Shown: positions 1 to 9,619 of the stretch, one piece after another
Numbering within the stretch: position 1 is the first letter of the stretch
Layout: each line of letters opens with the position of its first letter
Assembly: GCF_947507565.1 (NCBI RefSeq)
Contig: NC_089190.1
Span: 682,001 to 746,000 of the forward strand
Direction: 5' to 3'
From: Oscarella lobularis
Lineage: Eukaryota; Porifera; Homoscleromorpha; Homosclerophorida; Oscarellidae
Length of the DNA stretch: 64,000 nucleotides
Translations under genes and position numbers: made by a program
Notes under the pieces: model-generated
Seen by the model: the letters and a program-made list of their open reading frames with translations, nothing else
What the model was told of the DNA's origin: nothing
Databases searched by the model: none

Positions 1-341
1 AAAACGCTCATTACACTTGACTTTCCTACTGCCCGTTTCTTAGCTAATCCCATACTAAAGAAACCCGCCCGGTAATAGAAGGAAAACGAAAAATCGGTCT
101 CGATCTAGTGGTAACGCGCTAGGGCGTGACCAAGGAAACCTAACGGTCGCGTACGCTACTAGCCAATCAGAGTACTGCACGTGACCACTATTTACACCCT
201 TTGTCGAAGGCCTACGTGCCCCACATCATTGGAATGCTACGGGATAGAGGATTCCAATGATGTCATTGGCGATGACGCGCGACTAACAACGCGGGAGCTA
301 GCGCGCTCTAAAGACGGTCGCTTTATGCGTGGGTGCACTGT
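1..341. mobile_element. MITE, 3' part of copy A (TIR family CAGTGCGCCCACGCA)
   Basis: About 260 bp before position 341 match 16683-16943 closely, including an internal hairpin formed by CATCATTGGAAT and ATTCCAATGATG (about 228-264) and a terminal stretch ending GCGTGGGTGCACTG. The full-length copy at 16034-16944 shows a TA target duplication and the inverted terminal repeat, so this is the same non-autonomous element, cut by the window start. The base after the terminus is T rather than A, a decayed duplication. Confidence 0.75.
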
Positions 342-480
342 TTGAGTAGTCGATCGCTGTATGACTTGTTCAGCGTACGTACCTATTAGTGTTGTCAACT
401 AAGTCCAGGAACATCTCGTCGGTCCAAAAGAGTTGGAAAAACGTCAAAGCGTTTGGCTCGTCCGCAATAGGCGTTGCCGC

Positions 481-925
481 CACGGTGTTACAGTGTCACA
501 GTCGCACAAGGTCACAGTGGCACAATGTCACAGTGTCACAGTGTCACAGCGTCCCAGTGGCACGGCGTCACAGTGGCACGGCGTCACAGTGTCACAGTGG
601 CACAGTGGCACAAGGTCACAGAGACATTGTGCCACAGTGGCACAATGTCACAATGTCACAAGGTCACGGCGTCACAGTGTCACAGTAGCACAATGTCACG
701 GCGTTACAGTGTCACAGTGGCACAATGTCACAGTGTCACAGTGGCACAATGTCACAGTGTCACAGTGGCACAATGTCACAGTGTCACAGTGGCACAATGT
801 CACAGTGTCACAGTGGCACAATGTCACAACACAGTGTCACAGTGGCACAATGTCACAACACAGTGTCATTGTCACAGTGGCACAATGTCACAACACAGTG
901 TCATTGTCACAGTGGCACGGCGTAT
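481..925. repeat. Minisatellite, CACAGTG/TCACAGTGGCACAATG units
   Basis: The stretch is built of 8-12-bp variants of GTCACAGTG and GGCACAATGT, with a regular 24-bp higher-order unit in 715-830. Open frames across it are low-complexity (SQCHSG, VTVSQWHN) in all three frames, so they are by-products of the repeat. The array abuts the end of a Penelope-like RT fragment. Confidence 0.9.
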
Positions 926-1144
926 GTTTTGTAAGAAGCATTCGACAATTTGTCGAGTGTGTACTCCGGCATTTCCGTAGTGTCCCCTGGCCGCTCTTCC
1001 CACCTTTTTAATTCCCTCCTGTTGGGGAATCGACGTGTATAAAGCGAACACGTCGATGGTGACGACAAGAACGTCGTGCGGATACCACTGGTTTTTAATG
1101 TGGTTCCCAAACGCCGAACTATCGCGGAGAATGCTGGACGTCAA
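910..1144 (-). pseudogene. Penelope-like element reverse transcriptase fragment
   Basis: On the minus strand a 70-80-codon frame reads ILRDSSAFGNHIKNQ, then VVTIDVFALYTSIPQQEGI, then IVECFLQNI. This is the Penelope-type RT palm signature (xTxDVxxLYTNIPxxEGI), with the preceding 'xxKDTxxFxxKI' segment and the following 'LxxxLxxNxF' helix. Only this part of the RT remains; the frame runs into the minisatellite at about 920 and has no continuation to the right. It is a relic, not a functional gene. Confidence 0.75.
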
Positions 1145-1685
1145 TTTGACAACTGGTTATAATAATAATAGGCTGTCTACTTAAGCGGAAATTTTCTCGG
1201 TTGGACCGGAACTTTCGCTTACGATTGTCCGTGATCCGTACGGATTTTTTGTATTTTCAATAGTAAATACAATAGTTGAGTTCGAATATCCTCCGGCCCA
1301 TCGTGTCGGAGATAGGCGGCGGTGAATGGATCAATCGCTTGATATCGCTCAAAGTCGTCAATCGTTCAATTGATGGCTTCGCCTATCGCTTGCGTGTGAT
1401 CGTCAATGCGCAACGGAATATACGATTTTTCGTCGGCCACGTGGCGATTGCCACGTGCGAGATAGTCGCCGATCGATTGAACGACGATACTCGCCCCCTT
1501 GACCGCTTTTTTGATAAAGATATCCGAACGGCTCTTTTCCCTCTATGAGTGACTCATAATGAGCGCTGTATTGGCTCTCGTCGCATCTCCGACCGACTCT
1601 AAAATCTCGGTGGATTTTTTGAGAGTGTTTAAAACCAACTAAAGCATAGTCTGTTTTCAACCAATTAAGGACACGCGACTTCCTT
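1145..1685. other. No recognisable gene
   Basis: Short frames on both strands (for example 1276-1548 plus, 1403-1660 minus) have no motif I recognise and overlap each other. The CACGTGGC..GCCACGTG inverted pair near 1438-1458 is a small palindrome. Nothing else stands out. Confidence 0.5.
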
Positions 1686-2598
1686 CTAATCTTCTACCCT
1701 TTCTCCTTCTGCGAGAGCCGTTCCTTCGTCATTGAGCTCAACAGCGGCAACGCCCACAAACATATTGTTGAAATGCCTTTGAAATCGCGGAATATCTTTG
1801 CTGGTGTTTATGATTTCAAGCAGATTGTCTTCGCCAACAAAATAGAAACTAAAGACAAAATTTTACATACTTTCTCATGAAAGGAATGAGACAAAACATA
1901 CCGGGAAAAGGATGATCCAAAAAGTCTCCCGAAGATTTCTGGATTTCGCCCAACAGATGTTGAAGGCGGTCGAGCTGATCTTTGAGGCCTTGAATATATA
2001 TGACATCGTTGACGCGTGGTGACTCCGACGCATTTTTCGAAAGCGAAAAAAATTCATTGCTAAGGCAAAAATGGAGCTCGTTTACTCGAAAGTTGAGCCT
2101 CGCCCGCTCACCTCTTAAATTGGACGCTTTTGAGAGGAAGTTACAAGTTCACATGAGCGCTTTGAAAAATTCCGTCGAAGTGGAGCCACTTTTGCTGGAC
2201 GTCCATCCACGAGTTGAAGATTGAAACAATAGTGTGTAGCCTATTGGAGTCGGAATCGCGTTCATAAACCTAAAACAAAGTCAGAATAATAATGACCTTT
2301 GCTTTCTCTATAGAAAAACAAAAGGGCCTTTTTGCGTTCTCTATAGGAAAAACAAAAGAGCCCTCTTTGCTTTCTAAATTGGAAAAACAAAAGAGCCGTA
2401 CCAAGTGCAAATGCATAAGATATAACTAGCCTTGGGGCACGCGTGACTGATGTTATGTAATTTTAACGGCCAGTCGGACAAGCTGACGAGGTAATCGTGA
2501 TCAGCGTCTTTGGTCAGGAGGTCACCCCAGCCTCTGATGTTCGTGCAGTTTATGAAAGATGTGTTGTCGAGAAAACACGTCTGCCAAAATTCGTCCAC
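1686..2598 (-). pseudogene. Dynein heavy chain linker region, broken multi-exon relic
   Basis: Minus-strand exons in order: about 2598-2400 contains VDEFWQTCFLDNTSF and IRGWGDLL; 2269-1902 contains IFNSWMDVQQKWLHFDGIF and later VNDVIYIQGLKDQLDRLQHL; 1848-1686 starts FYFVGEDNLLEIINTSKDI and has HFNNMFVGVAAVEL. The order and spacing match the stem-linker part of cytoplasmic dynein heavy chain (family patterns IRGWDDLF, W.DVQRRW..LEGIF, RFYFVGDEDLLEII). Splice sites are visible: the intron 1849-1901 is 53 nt with GT..AG, and the 2269 exon follows TTTTAG. The 2269-1902 exon has in-frame TAA and TGA stops, the last exon ends in a stop, and no motor ATPase exons follow. I read it as a duplicated pseudogene fragment of a host gene. 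Sequence error cannot be excluded. Confidence 0.8.
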
Positions 2599-3225
2599 CT
2601 AAAATATTTGGTAAAATTATTGACAACAATTATTATGTTTTAAAAGCTCGTATTTCTTTCAGAAGCTCGTCGAGCTGGGCAGCCTCTACCGCCACTTGCG
2701 CCTCATCAATGTACCATTATTCCTTATAATTAACGGGCGTCGAGAAAACTGAAGAGAAACGAAAAGACATTTGAACCGACACGCGGAGTTGTCTCGCCCC
2801 TTAGAGACACGAGAAACGGAAGAAGCCAAATGAACGTCGACGCGTGAAAGAGAATTCTCGTTAGCGACGACGATTGACCAGACCAAGTGTTCGCGATTTC
2901 GCTGTTTGTTTGGATGTCGGAAAGGCGAAAAGGGGCGGCAAAAAGAAAACATTGTTCGTTTCTGGACGACGACGACACCAACGATATTTGCGTCAACTCG
3001 TTTGCGTGTTTGAGAAATCGTCGGACGGGCGTCGAGCAGTTTGGAGGAATAGAGATGACTCAACTGGGCTCCGTCTGCGAAATACTTCAACCGCTACTGG
3101 TTTAAATTAGTAATCTACATGCCGTTAGCCAATGTTCTAAGTTTGGGACGGCTTGATGCATTTGTCAACCAAGTCAACAGTTGTCGGCAACAAGATCAAC
3201 TTATCAACCCGGTTGACTGTTGCCT
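2599..3225. other. Unassigned region upstream of the dynein relic
   Basis: A short minus-strand stretch near 2661-2700 reads YIDEAQVAVEAAQLDELLK and could be another exon of the dynein relic, but I cannot place it in the family. Longer overlapping frames at 2686-3110 on both strands have no recognisable motif. Confidence 0.35.
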
Positions 3226-3520
3226 TCAACGGTTGATTTGGTTCACCATTGCACCAAACGGTCTCAAACTGAGCCTAATGTCTTATTATACGGCACGTAG
3301 TTAACGGCTGGTTCAGCGATCACTGAAAGAAAGCTGTTTACGCTGTTGGAGAGTACGCGCAGCTTCATTGCAACTAAAGGTATAAGCGTACTTTGCAAAT
3401 TTTCAACTACATTCAACGGTGGATTTCGTTGACAAATGGACCAAGGTTCTCAAACTAAGCTCAATGTGACTGTACTGATTTAACGGCTGCTTCATTTATT
3501 TCAGCGATCCAATAATTATG
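3226..3520. repeat. Diverged direct duplication, about 190-bp period
   Basis: Two copies share CAACGGTTGATTTGGTT / CAACGGTGGATTTCGTT, then GGT(C/T)CTCAAACT(G/A)AGC(C)T(C/A)AATGT, then TTAACGGCTG(G/C)TTCA and CAGCGATC. They start near 3226 and 3415. The copies are interspersed with GTCAAC/GTTGAC words that resemble the 9-bp satellite downstream. Confidence 0.65.
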
Positions 3521-3524
3521 ACAA

Positions 3525-3939
3525 GTAGTCATAGAAAATGGCAGCATTTTAGAAGAAGAGGATGACGATTCGCGCATTACAGCCGTTGAAAAAGAAGAAG
3601 CGGATGACGATTTGCGCATTACAGCCGTTGAAGAAGAAGAATTGGATGATGAGTTCCTACTCGACGGTGAAAATTTCTGCGAAAGCGATGCAGACGAGTA
3701 TGAGAAAGATGAGGAAACCGAGGAGGTCGCTCGCACGGAGAGGGAACGCGAGGAGGCCGCTCGCAAGGAGAAGAAACGCAAGGAGGTCACTCGCAAGGAG
3801 AGGGAACGCGAAGAGGTCGCTCGCAAGGAGAAGAAACGCGAGGAGGTCGCTCGCAAGAAGAAAGAACGCGAGGAGGTCGCTCGCAAGAAGGAACGCGAGG
3901 AGATCGCTCGCAAGGAGAAGGAACGCGAGGAGGTCGCTC
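3525..3939 (+). CDS. Acidic then ER/K-rich repetitive ORF (hypothetical)
   Basis: The frame is open from about 3525; its first ATG is at 3612. It begins with a duplicated 13-residue acidic block (RITAVEKEEADDD / RITAVEEEELDDE) and then has seven to eight copies of a 27-bp, 9-residue unit of the form REEVARKEK, a predicted single charged helix or coiled coil. After 3939 the same frame enters the 9-bp satellite and becomes VNLVNVVN. No family is recognisable and codon content is dominated by the repeats, so it may be a real repeat protein exon or just satellite DNA. Confidence 0.35.
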
Positions 3940-5055
3940 CTGGTCAACATGGGCAACTTGGCAACGTGGTCAACCTTGTCAACCTGGTCAACGTGGTCAA
4001 CGTGGTCAACCTGGTCAACGTGGTCAACCTAATCAACAAGGTCAACCTGGTCAAAGTGGTCAACGTGGTCAACCTTGTCAACGTGGTCAACCTGGTCAAC
4101 CTAGTCAACCTGGTTAACGAGGTCAACGGGGTCAACGTGGTCAACGTGGTGGTCAACGTCAACGTGGTCAACCTAGTCAACGTGGGCAACTGCAACGTCG
4201 TCAACCTGGTCAACCTGGTCAACCTGGTCAACCTTGTCAACCTGGTCAACGTGTCAACGTGGTCAACGTGGTCAACGTGGTCAACGTGGTCAACCTAATC
4301 AACGAGGTCAACGTGGTCAACGTCCAGGTCAACCTTGTCAACGTGGTCAACCTAGTCAACCTGGTCAACGTGGTCAACGTGGTCAACCTTGTCAACCTGG
4401 CAACGTGGTCAACCTGGTCAACCTTGTCAACCTGATCAACGTTTTCAACCTGGTCAACCTTGTCAACGTGGTCAACCTAGTCAACGTGGTCAACTTGGTC
4501 AACCTGGTCAACGTGGTCAACGTGGTCAACGTGGTCAGCCTGGTTAACCTGGTCAACCTGATCAACCTCGTCAAACTTGTCAACGTGGTCAACGCTGTCA
4601 ACCTGGTCAACCTTGTCAACGTCGTCAACCTTGTCAACCTGGTCAACGTTTTCAACCTGGTCAACCTTGTCAACGTGGTCAACCTAGTCAACGTGGTCAA
4701 CTTGGTGTCAACGTGGTCAACGTGGTCAACGTGATCAACGTGGTCAACCAGGTCAATCTGGTCAATCTCGTCAACCTTGTCAACCTTGTCAACCTTGTCA
4801 ACCTGGCAACGTGGTCAACGTGGTCAACGTGGTCAACGTGCTCAACGTGGTCAACCTGGTCAACCTGTTCAACGTGCTCAACCTGGTCAACCTGGTCAAC
4901 CTGGTCAACGTGGTCAACGTGGTCAACCTGGTCAACATGGTCAACGTTCTCAACCTGGTCAACCTGGTCAACCTGGTGAACCTGGTCAACGTGGTCAACG
5001 TGGTCAACGTGGCAACGTCGTGAACGTGGTGAACATGGTTTACGTGGTCAAACAT
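3940..5055. repeat. Satellite of 9-bp units, GGTCAAC(C/G)T
   Basis: About 1.1 kb consists almost entirely of GGTCAACCT and GGTCAACGT, with occasional 6- and 7-bp phase slips. Because 9 is a multiple of 3 and the unit has no stop in any frame, long frames exist in all three forward frames (VNL/VNV, QPG/QRG, STW) and on the reverse strand (LTR/LTT). These are not evidence of protein. Confidence 0.95.
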
Positions 5056-5212
5056 GTAGGACATGCGTGGGTTTTTCCCCGTCATGCCATAGACAAGCTA
5101 TCTTCTAGCGCGCGTTAGTGGCTCTTCTCTGCGAATAACGAACCCCCCGTAACACTAGGAATTTAATTAAAGGGGTACTCCAACGTTTTTGCAGGTGGGG
5201 TTGGTATGATAA

Positions 5213-5559
5213 TACAGTAGACCCTCGCTAATCCGAACCCCGTTAATCCGAATCCTCGCTAATCCAAACGAAAAAAAAGTTGTACATACGGGTAATACAC
5301 GGGTTATTTCCGGGTCAAAAATGGGGTTGCAGCGTGTCTCTTCCTCCAAAAGAGCTCACAAGACTCTAACTATTGATTTAAAAGCTCTCGATTCTGGAGC
5401 AAAGAGATTTAGTTCCTTAGTGCAAACGCGCGTAACTGATTATTTCACTAATAATACAGTCTAATGAGTTGATTTCGCTAATCCGAACGTTTTCACTAAT
5501 CCGAACACCTGAGCTTGGGTTGGGAACATCACTGTTCGGATTAGCGAGGGTCTACTGTA
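5213..5559 (+). mobile_element. Deleted Tigger/pogo-type element, copy 1
   Basis: The left end CAGTAGACCCTCGCTAATCC (5215) and the right end GGATTAGCGAGGGTCTACTG (ends 5557) are inverted repeats flanked by TA on both sides. Inside are decayed remains of a CENP-B-type N-terminus (KTLTIDLKALDSGAK) and of the last coding residues (RVTDYFT), with everything between removed. The 341-bp copy at 23481-23821 is its sister. The left flank (TTAA then AGGGGTACTCC, 5167-5181) resembles the end of the fold-back element that hosts the sister copy. Confidence 0.9.
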
Positions 5560-5935
5560 GACCTTTCGAAAGCTTTTCGTGCTGATCTCGTTGGCGTGCG
5601 TCTTTCCTATCGCGAGAAAGAGGCCAAATTCCTTCGTCAGTCGCGCTACAGCCTACGTCACTGGTTGCACGTGATATCCCGGATTAAACCAGACGCCTAT
5701 GTTTCTCCCCCGTAGCAACGTTTTCCGATCGAGTGTCTCCTTCGAGTTGGAGCTAAGAACAGGTAGAGTTGAACGATGACTGAGCACAGCTGAAACTCCT
5801 AGCCTACACGGCAATACATGTAAAGGAGACCACGCCTACTTCCACTGCCTGCGTTTAGCATGCTTTCCGGGGAGCGCCCTTTTCAACCCTGCCTCAAACT
5901 CTTTTAATTTGTTTACAGGATATCCTGCATTGTTT
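5560..5935. other. No recognisable gene
   Basis: Mixed-composition spacer between the Tigger-type element and the THAP relic. No open frame or repeat was recognised. Confidence 0.4.
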
Positions 5936-6685
5936 GCTCAAGCCGAAAAACCGTGCGAAAAGAGTTAGTTCTATCGATTTCCGAAAAATACGTCTCAGCG
6001 ATCGCAGTGGACTATACGCTTGCGTCTGCGCGAAGAGAGAATCCGTGACTCTTCAAGAGTGTGTTCTGAACACTTTTCGTTAGAAAGCTTCGATAGAAGT
6101 TCAGGCCGGCGAAATTTGCTACCTGGAGCTCTGCCGAATTTTCTTGAAGTGTCGACAATCCCTCGATCAACAGGAAAATGGAGGCAGCAGCGAGATGCTG
6201 AATTCGTAAGCTAAATTTTAATGGAGTAATGCAGAGTTTGATAGTTTCACTGTTAGGAGAGGCGAAGATTTATTGAAAGTGTTCAGAATAGCAATGGAAA
6301 TTATAAGAAGTTTGTGCCCACTGGCACTCAGTGGGACCCAAAAGACTTCTTTGCGCCTGTTCATTTTTCTACTCTTAAAAAGGGCGGTTCTGGTGTTCAA
6401 GACTCAGACACAAGTGTATTAGTCACTGGAATCGACGCTCTAGATTCGAAATTCACACCGGATGCGGATGTTACTGAAAATGTTACTGGAGACGTCACTG
6501 GAGAGTCTACTCTCACTGATTTGAATAGTAGCATTGCTGTTGACATCCAGAAGCAGAGGAAATATATTGTCTTCGAGACATCTCTACATCAGCTGATGCG
6601 TCGATTTCCTAGTTGTGGTGATGTTTCTTCTGAAAAGCAATGGACACGCAAAGGAAGCCAGATTTCTGTCACATTAAACAAATAA
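5936..6685 (+). pseudogene. THAP-domain protein fragment (transposon-type)
   Basis: The first part carries a C2CH THAP finger: ISCIVCSSRKT supplies the CxxC, then in another frame FYRFPKNTSQRSQWTI, then RVCSEHFSLESF (CxxH) and LLPGALPNF, the usual THAP C-terminal motif. One frameshift separates the CxxC from the rest, and the frame stops at 6214. A second frame 6314-6685 is acidic and threonine-rich and ends KYIVFETSLHQLMRRFPSCG..VSSEKQW, a cysteine-containing segment often following THAP fingers in transposon-derived proteins. An intron or decay lies between. No transposase core follows. Confidence 0.65.
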
Positions 6686-7660
6686 CCAAGAGATGTTGCA
6701 ATATTTAGGTATTTATTATTTTTGACTTTGTCTCGGGCAATCGCGGCGTTCCTATTGACATTGGCGCTTTGGGTGACGACAATCAAGCTTAGAGAGAGAA
6801 TGACGGTAATAACTAAAGGCAGCTTTTTCCCCTCTTGGAAGTCGTACACTCCAATATCCGGCCTTTTCTTGTCTTCGAGTTCGTTTTCTTTCTCCATTTT
6901 GACACGGTAATTGACCGAACGACGCATTTGTAGCCAACAATGCTGCCACGCGTCGTGACGACGAATAAAAGCAGCTCTCGGTTGGAAAGAGAATCAATGA
7001 TGTCATCGACAGCGTGAAAGATGGCATGTAGTATCTTTGCCTGATCTTAAATCTGGTCTTGCTTCGTTTTGCGTCCTAGCTGTTGTATTTACTTTTTCAG
7101 AACCTTTGTCCAACTATCCCGCTAAGTGCACGAGTCCTTCCTCTTCCTTCTTTCACGTTTGCTTACAGTACTGGCGCCGTTTCTCATTGCGCCACACCTG
7201 TTGCTTTCTTTTAGGAGCCTTCATCCCCTGACAGTACATTTCTTCAAATCACATGATGTTTATTAAACGAGTGACTTTCAGCGCAAATTCTTGCATAGCA
7301 AATCGTTTTCGTCAGTGTTCTGTAGCTGGGATCGTAGTATCCCGCTGTGATCTTAGAGGAAAGGCGAAAAGCTTTGGACCCTAATGTTGGGATTGCGGAG
7401 CCACGCTCCAAACGCTACTGTGAATTTCAGGCGTGGTCTTCTAATAATAAGGGCCATTTCGACGAAAAACGTCAAACGTGCTTTAGAGACTTAGAAATCT
7501 CAAATTCACTTTTAAGCACACTGTAGCTAACGGCTGCGGCTCAGATGGCAACGGTTTTCTGGCAGCCGGTTTTTTGTCAGCTTAGCACGTGTACAACGAG
7601 AGAGAAGAATGTCTTAAGACTGAAAGTCCGCGGAATCGCCCTGCGCGGCAGCATCGGCAT
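6686..7660. other. No recognisable gene
   Basis: Overlapping frames on both strands at 6589-7027 and 7037-7231 show hydrophobic or charged stretches without recognisable motifs. Treated as non-coding TE-derived spacer. Confidence 0.4.
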
Positions 7661-8003
7661 TACCGTATAGTCGGGATATTAAGTACCCATCAATTACAGG
7701 TACCCTTTTAAATTAGGTACCCATTTTTACGTCTACTACCACTCTTCCGAATAAAAGTACCCATTCGAATAGAAGTACCCTACTTTTATTAGTACCTATT
7801 CATTTGCTTCTATTTGTACGTTCGAGACTAAGTTTGGTAACAAAGAAATCCGATAATGTAAAAAAAGAATGAGACGTTTCACTGCGTTTCAGTGATTCGT
7901 CCAGAGGTACCGCACAAATAGAGGTATCCACATCCCCTGGTGTTCGAAATCAACACATTTCTCAAATATAAGTACCGGTACTTAATATCCCGACTTTACG
8001 GTA
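7661..8003. mobile_element. MITE with TIR TACCGTATAGTCGGGATATT
   Basis: The left end TACCGTATAGTCGGGATATT at 7661 and the right end AATATCCCGACTTTACGGTA at 8003 are inverted repeats; the outermost TA can be read as the target duplication. The interior is AT-rich with many GTACC words (about ten between 7683 and 7980). It lies directly against the end of the retroelement protease frame and may have inserted in its pol region. Confidence 0.8.
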
Positions 8004-8011
8004 TCCAGAAA

Positions 8012-9398
8012 TTAGCGGTGTACTTTGATATATCCTAATCGCTGTGATGAAGCCGAGCTCAGACAGGGGAGCATCGCAGACAACGAGAAAATTGCTACGA
8101 AGCCATGTGTGAGTGTCCGGACGCCCACAGGTGCCAATTTAGAGCGATCGTACAGGAGATGAGTGCGGTTTCTCGCCGTGACAGACGTATCCAGTGATAG
8201 ATCGCATTCGCGGATGATATCGCAGGTGGCGCCGGAATCGAGTTGGAAACACACGTTATGGCCATTGTCGTCGACCGTTGCCATCAACTTCTTAGGAAAC
8301 GCAGCCGCAACGTCCCCGAGCGTGTGAAGAGAATCCTGTTGAGAATCCGTGATGACCAGTAGTTGCTCTTAGACGTCGTCATCCTCGGCCTCTTCGAGCT
8401 GCTGGACGTGATAGGTGTATCCGACACAATTGAGAAAAATGATCGACGCCGCCGCAGTAAGAGCATTGGTGCCAGACCGCCGAGCAGTGCTTCCGACCAT
8501 AGAGAAGGTTTAGACCGCAGTCGGCAGTAGTGGCAGTCGATAAGGCCCGGTCGAGACGTAGAGTCGCGAGAGGCGTTGTCGCTCTCATTCTTTCCCACCG
8601 CGGGGGCGGTCTGTGTAGCATTCCCACTAGGTGTCTCGCGCACAGCATGAAGTTCATTCACTGTCGGCGTCGAAGTCAAAACGCGGCGCATCGTCTGCGC
8701 TTGGCTTGCGGTTTTCGCGTCGGCACGGCAGATAGAGCTACATTTCTCGAGCGTCAAATCTTGCTTGCCGAGTGGCCGCTTTCGCACTGATTCGCTCACA
8801 ATGCCATGAACTATGCGATCGCGAAGTAGTGAATCCTCCTTAGCGGCGTAATAGCAGCGACGCACGATGGCCTTCAGATCTGTGAGATATTCCTCAAAGT
8901 CTTCGGCGGCTCCCTGGCGACGATCAATAGAGAGCGTTCGTATATTACGTTGGTTTCGCCCACGAATTTTGCCGCGAAGAGGGCCAGAACACGAGAAATC
9001 AATTTCTTAGCGGCGTCCGACTTGAAGGGTAGACCGTTGAACATGCGGACGCCGAATGGACCGACAAGAGGAGCACGGCAACTCGATACTCGGACGATTC
9101 CTCGGACAGGCGCGTAACGATCGAGTACGCGGCCCACGTTCGACGCCACGTTTACCAGGCGTCGGCGAGAGTATCAGCGCCGCACACTTTGAACGGCGCC
9201 GGCGGAGGGACGCTGGTCGGCTGCAAGAAGACGCGCGGCGAATGCGAAGCGGGGAGACGGAAAGACGGCGATGCAGACGACGTCGAAGAAGCTTGGGTCG
9301 CCGCTCAAGCGCGACGGCGGAGAGAGCATAGAAGAGCGAGAAAGGGACGATGCAAGAGTCCGTCGAGTGAAAGCGAGTGGACGGGAGGCGCGCGTCAC
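8012..9398 (-). pseudogene. LTR retroelement gag and protease, broken copy
   Basis: Reading leftward: the gag N-terminus at about 9395 (RASRPLAFTRRT) resembles the second copy at 26307 (SSRPLAFTPRT); then 9149-8874 GPFGVRMFNGLPF and FAAKFVGETNVIYERS; then 8865 onward DRIVHGIVSESVRKR, KQDLTLEKC, ICRADAKTASQAQTM; then zinc-knuckle cysteines split over two frames (CHYC and CSYCGGVDHFSQLC); then 8287-8012 VCFQLDSGATCDII, a retroviral-type aspartic protease active site (D-S/T-G). At least three frameshifts separate these parts, so it is not functional. The gag pattern (NITYERY..F, LRDRIVxGI, LTLEKxxxIC) is that of Ty3/Gypsy- or BEL-like retrotransposons. Confidence 0.85.
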
Positions 9399-9430
9399 CA
9401 TGTAAGGTAGGCAAGAAGAATGTTTATTGG
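9399..9430 (-). mobile_element. LTR 3' end with poly(A) signal and primer-binding site start
   Basis: On the minus strand AATAAACATTCTTC (signal at 9428-9423) is followed by CCTTACA and then TGGTGACGC, immediately before the gag start. The copy at 26270-26307 has the same layout (AATAAAC...GTTATA then TGGTGACAGG). This supports an LTR end followed by a TGG-initiated primer-binding site. The outer LTR boundary is not visible to me. Confidence 0.5.
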
Positions 9431-9619
9431 CGCCCAATATCAACTACTTAGTACCCTATACCGTTACAGTGCAGATCCTAAATTTGTGCTAAAGAAGATC
9501 TATCAGTAGTTAGTAGTTCCGTTCAAGAAAGAGATGCATTTGCTCATAAATTGTGCTGGGAGACAAGATCACATAATACTGTACTTATACGCTTTAAAGT
9601 TATAAAACAATCCCTTGAT
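9431..9619. other. Spacer, possibly the rest of an LTR
   Basis: No open frame or repeat partner recognised within the window. Confidence 0.3.

Noticed and set aside
481..925. CRISPR-like periodic repeat
   Set aside because: Units are contiguous without unique spacers; it is a minisatellite.
3940..5055. Long VNLVNVVN, QPGQRG and LTRLTT reading frames as repeat proteins
   Set aside because: They arise in several frames and on both strands from a 9-bp repeat lacking stops.
8530..9410. Arginine-rich plus-strand frames
   Set aside because: Antisense shadows of the gag gene on the minus strand.
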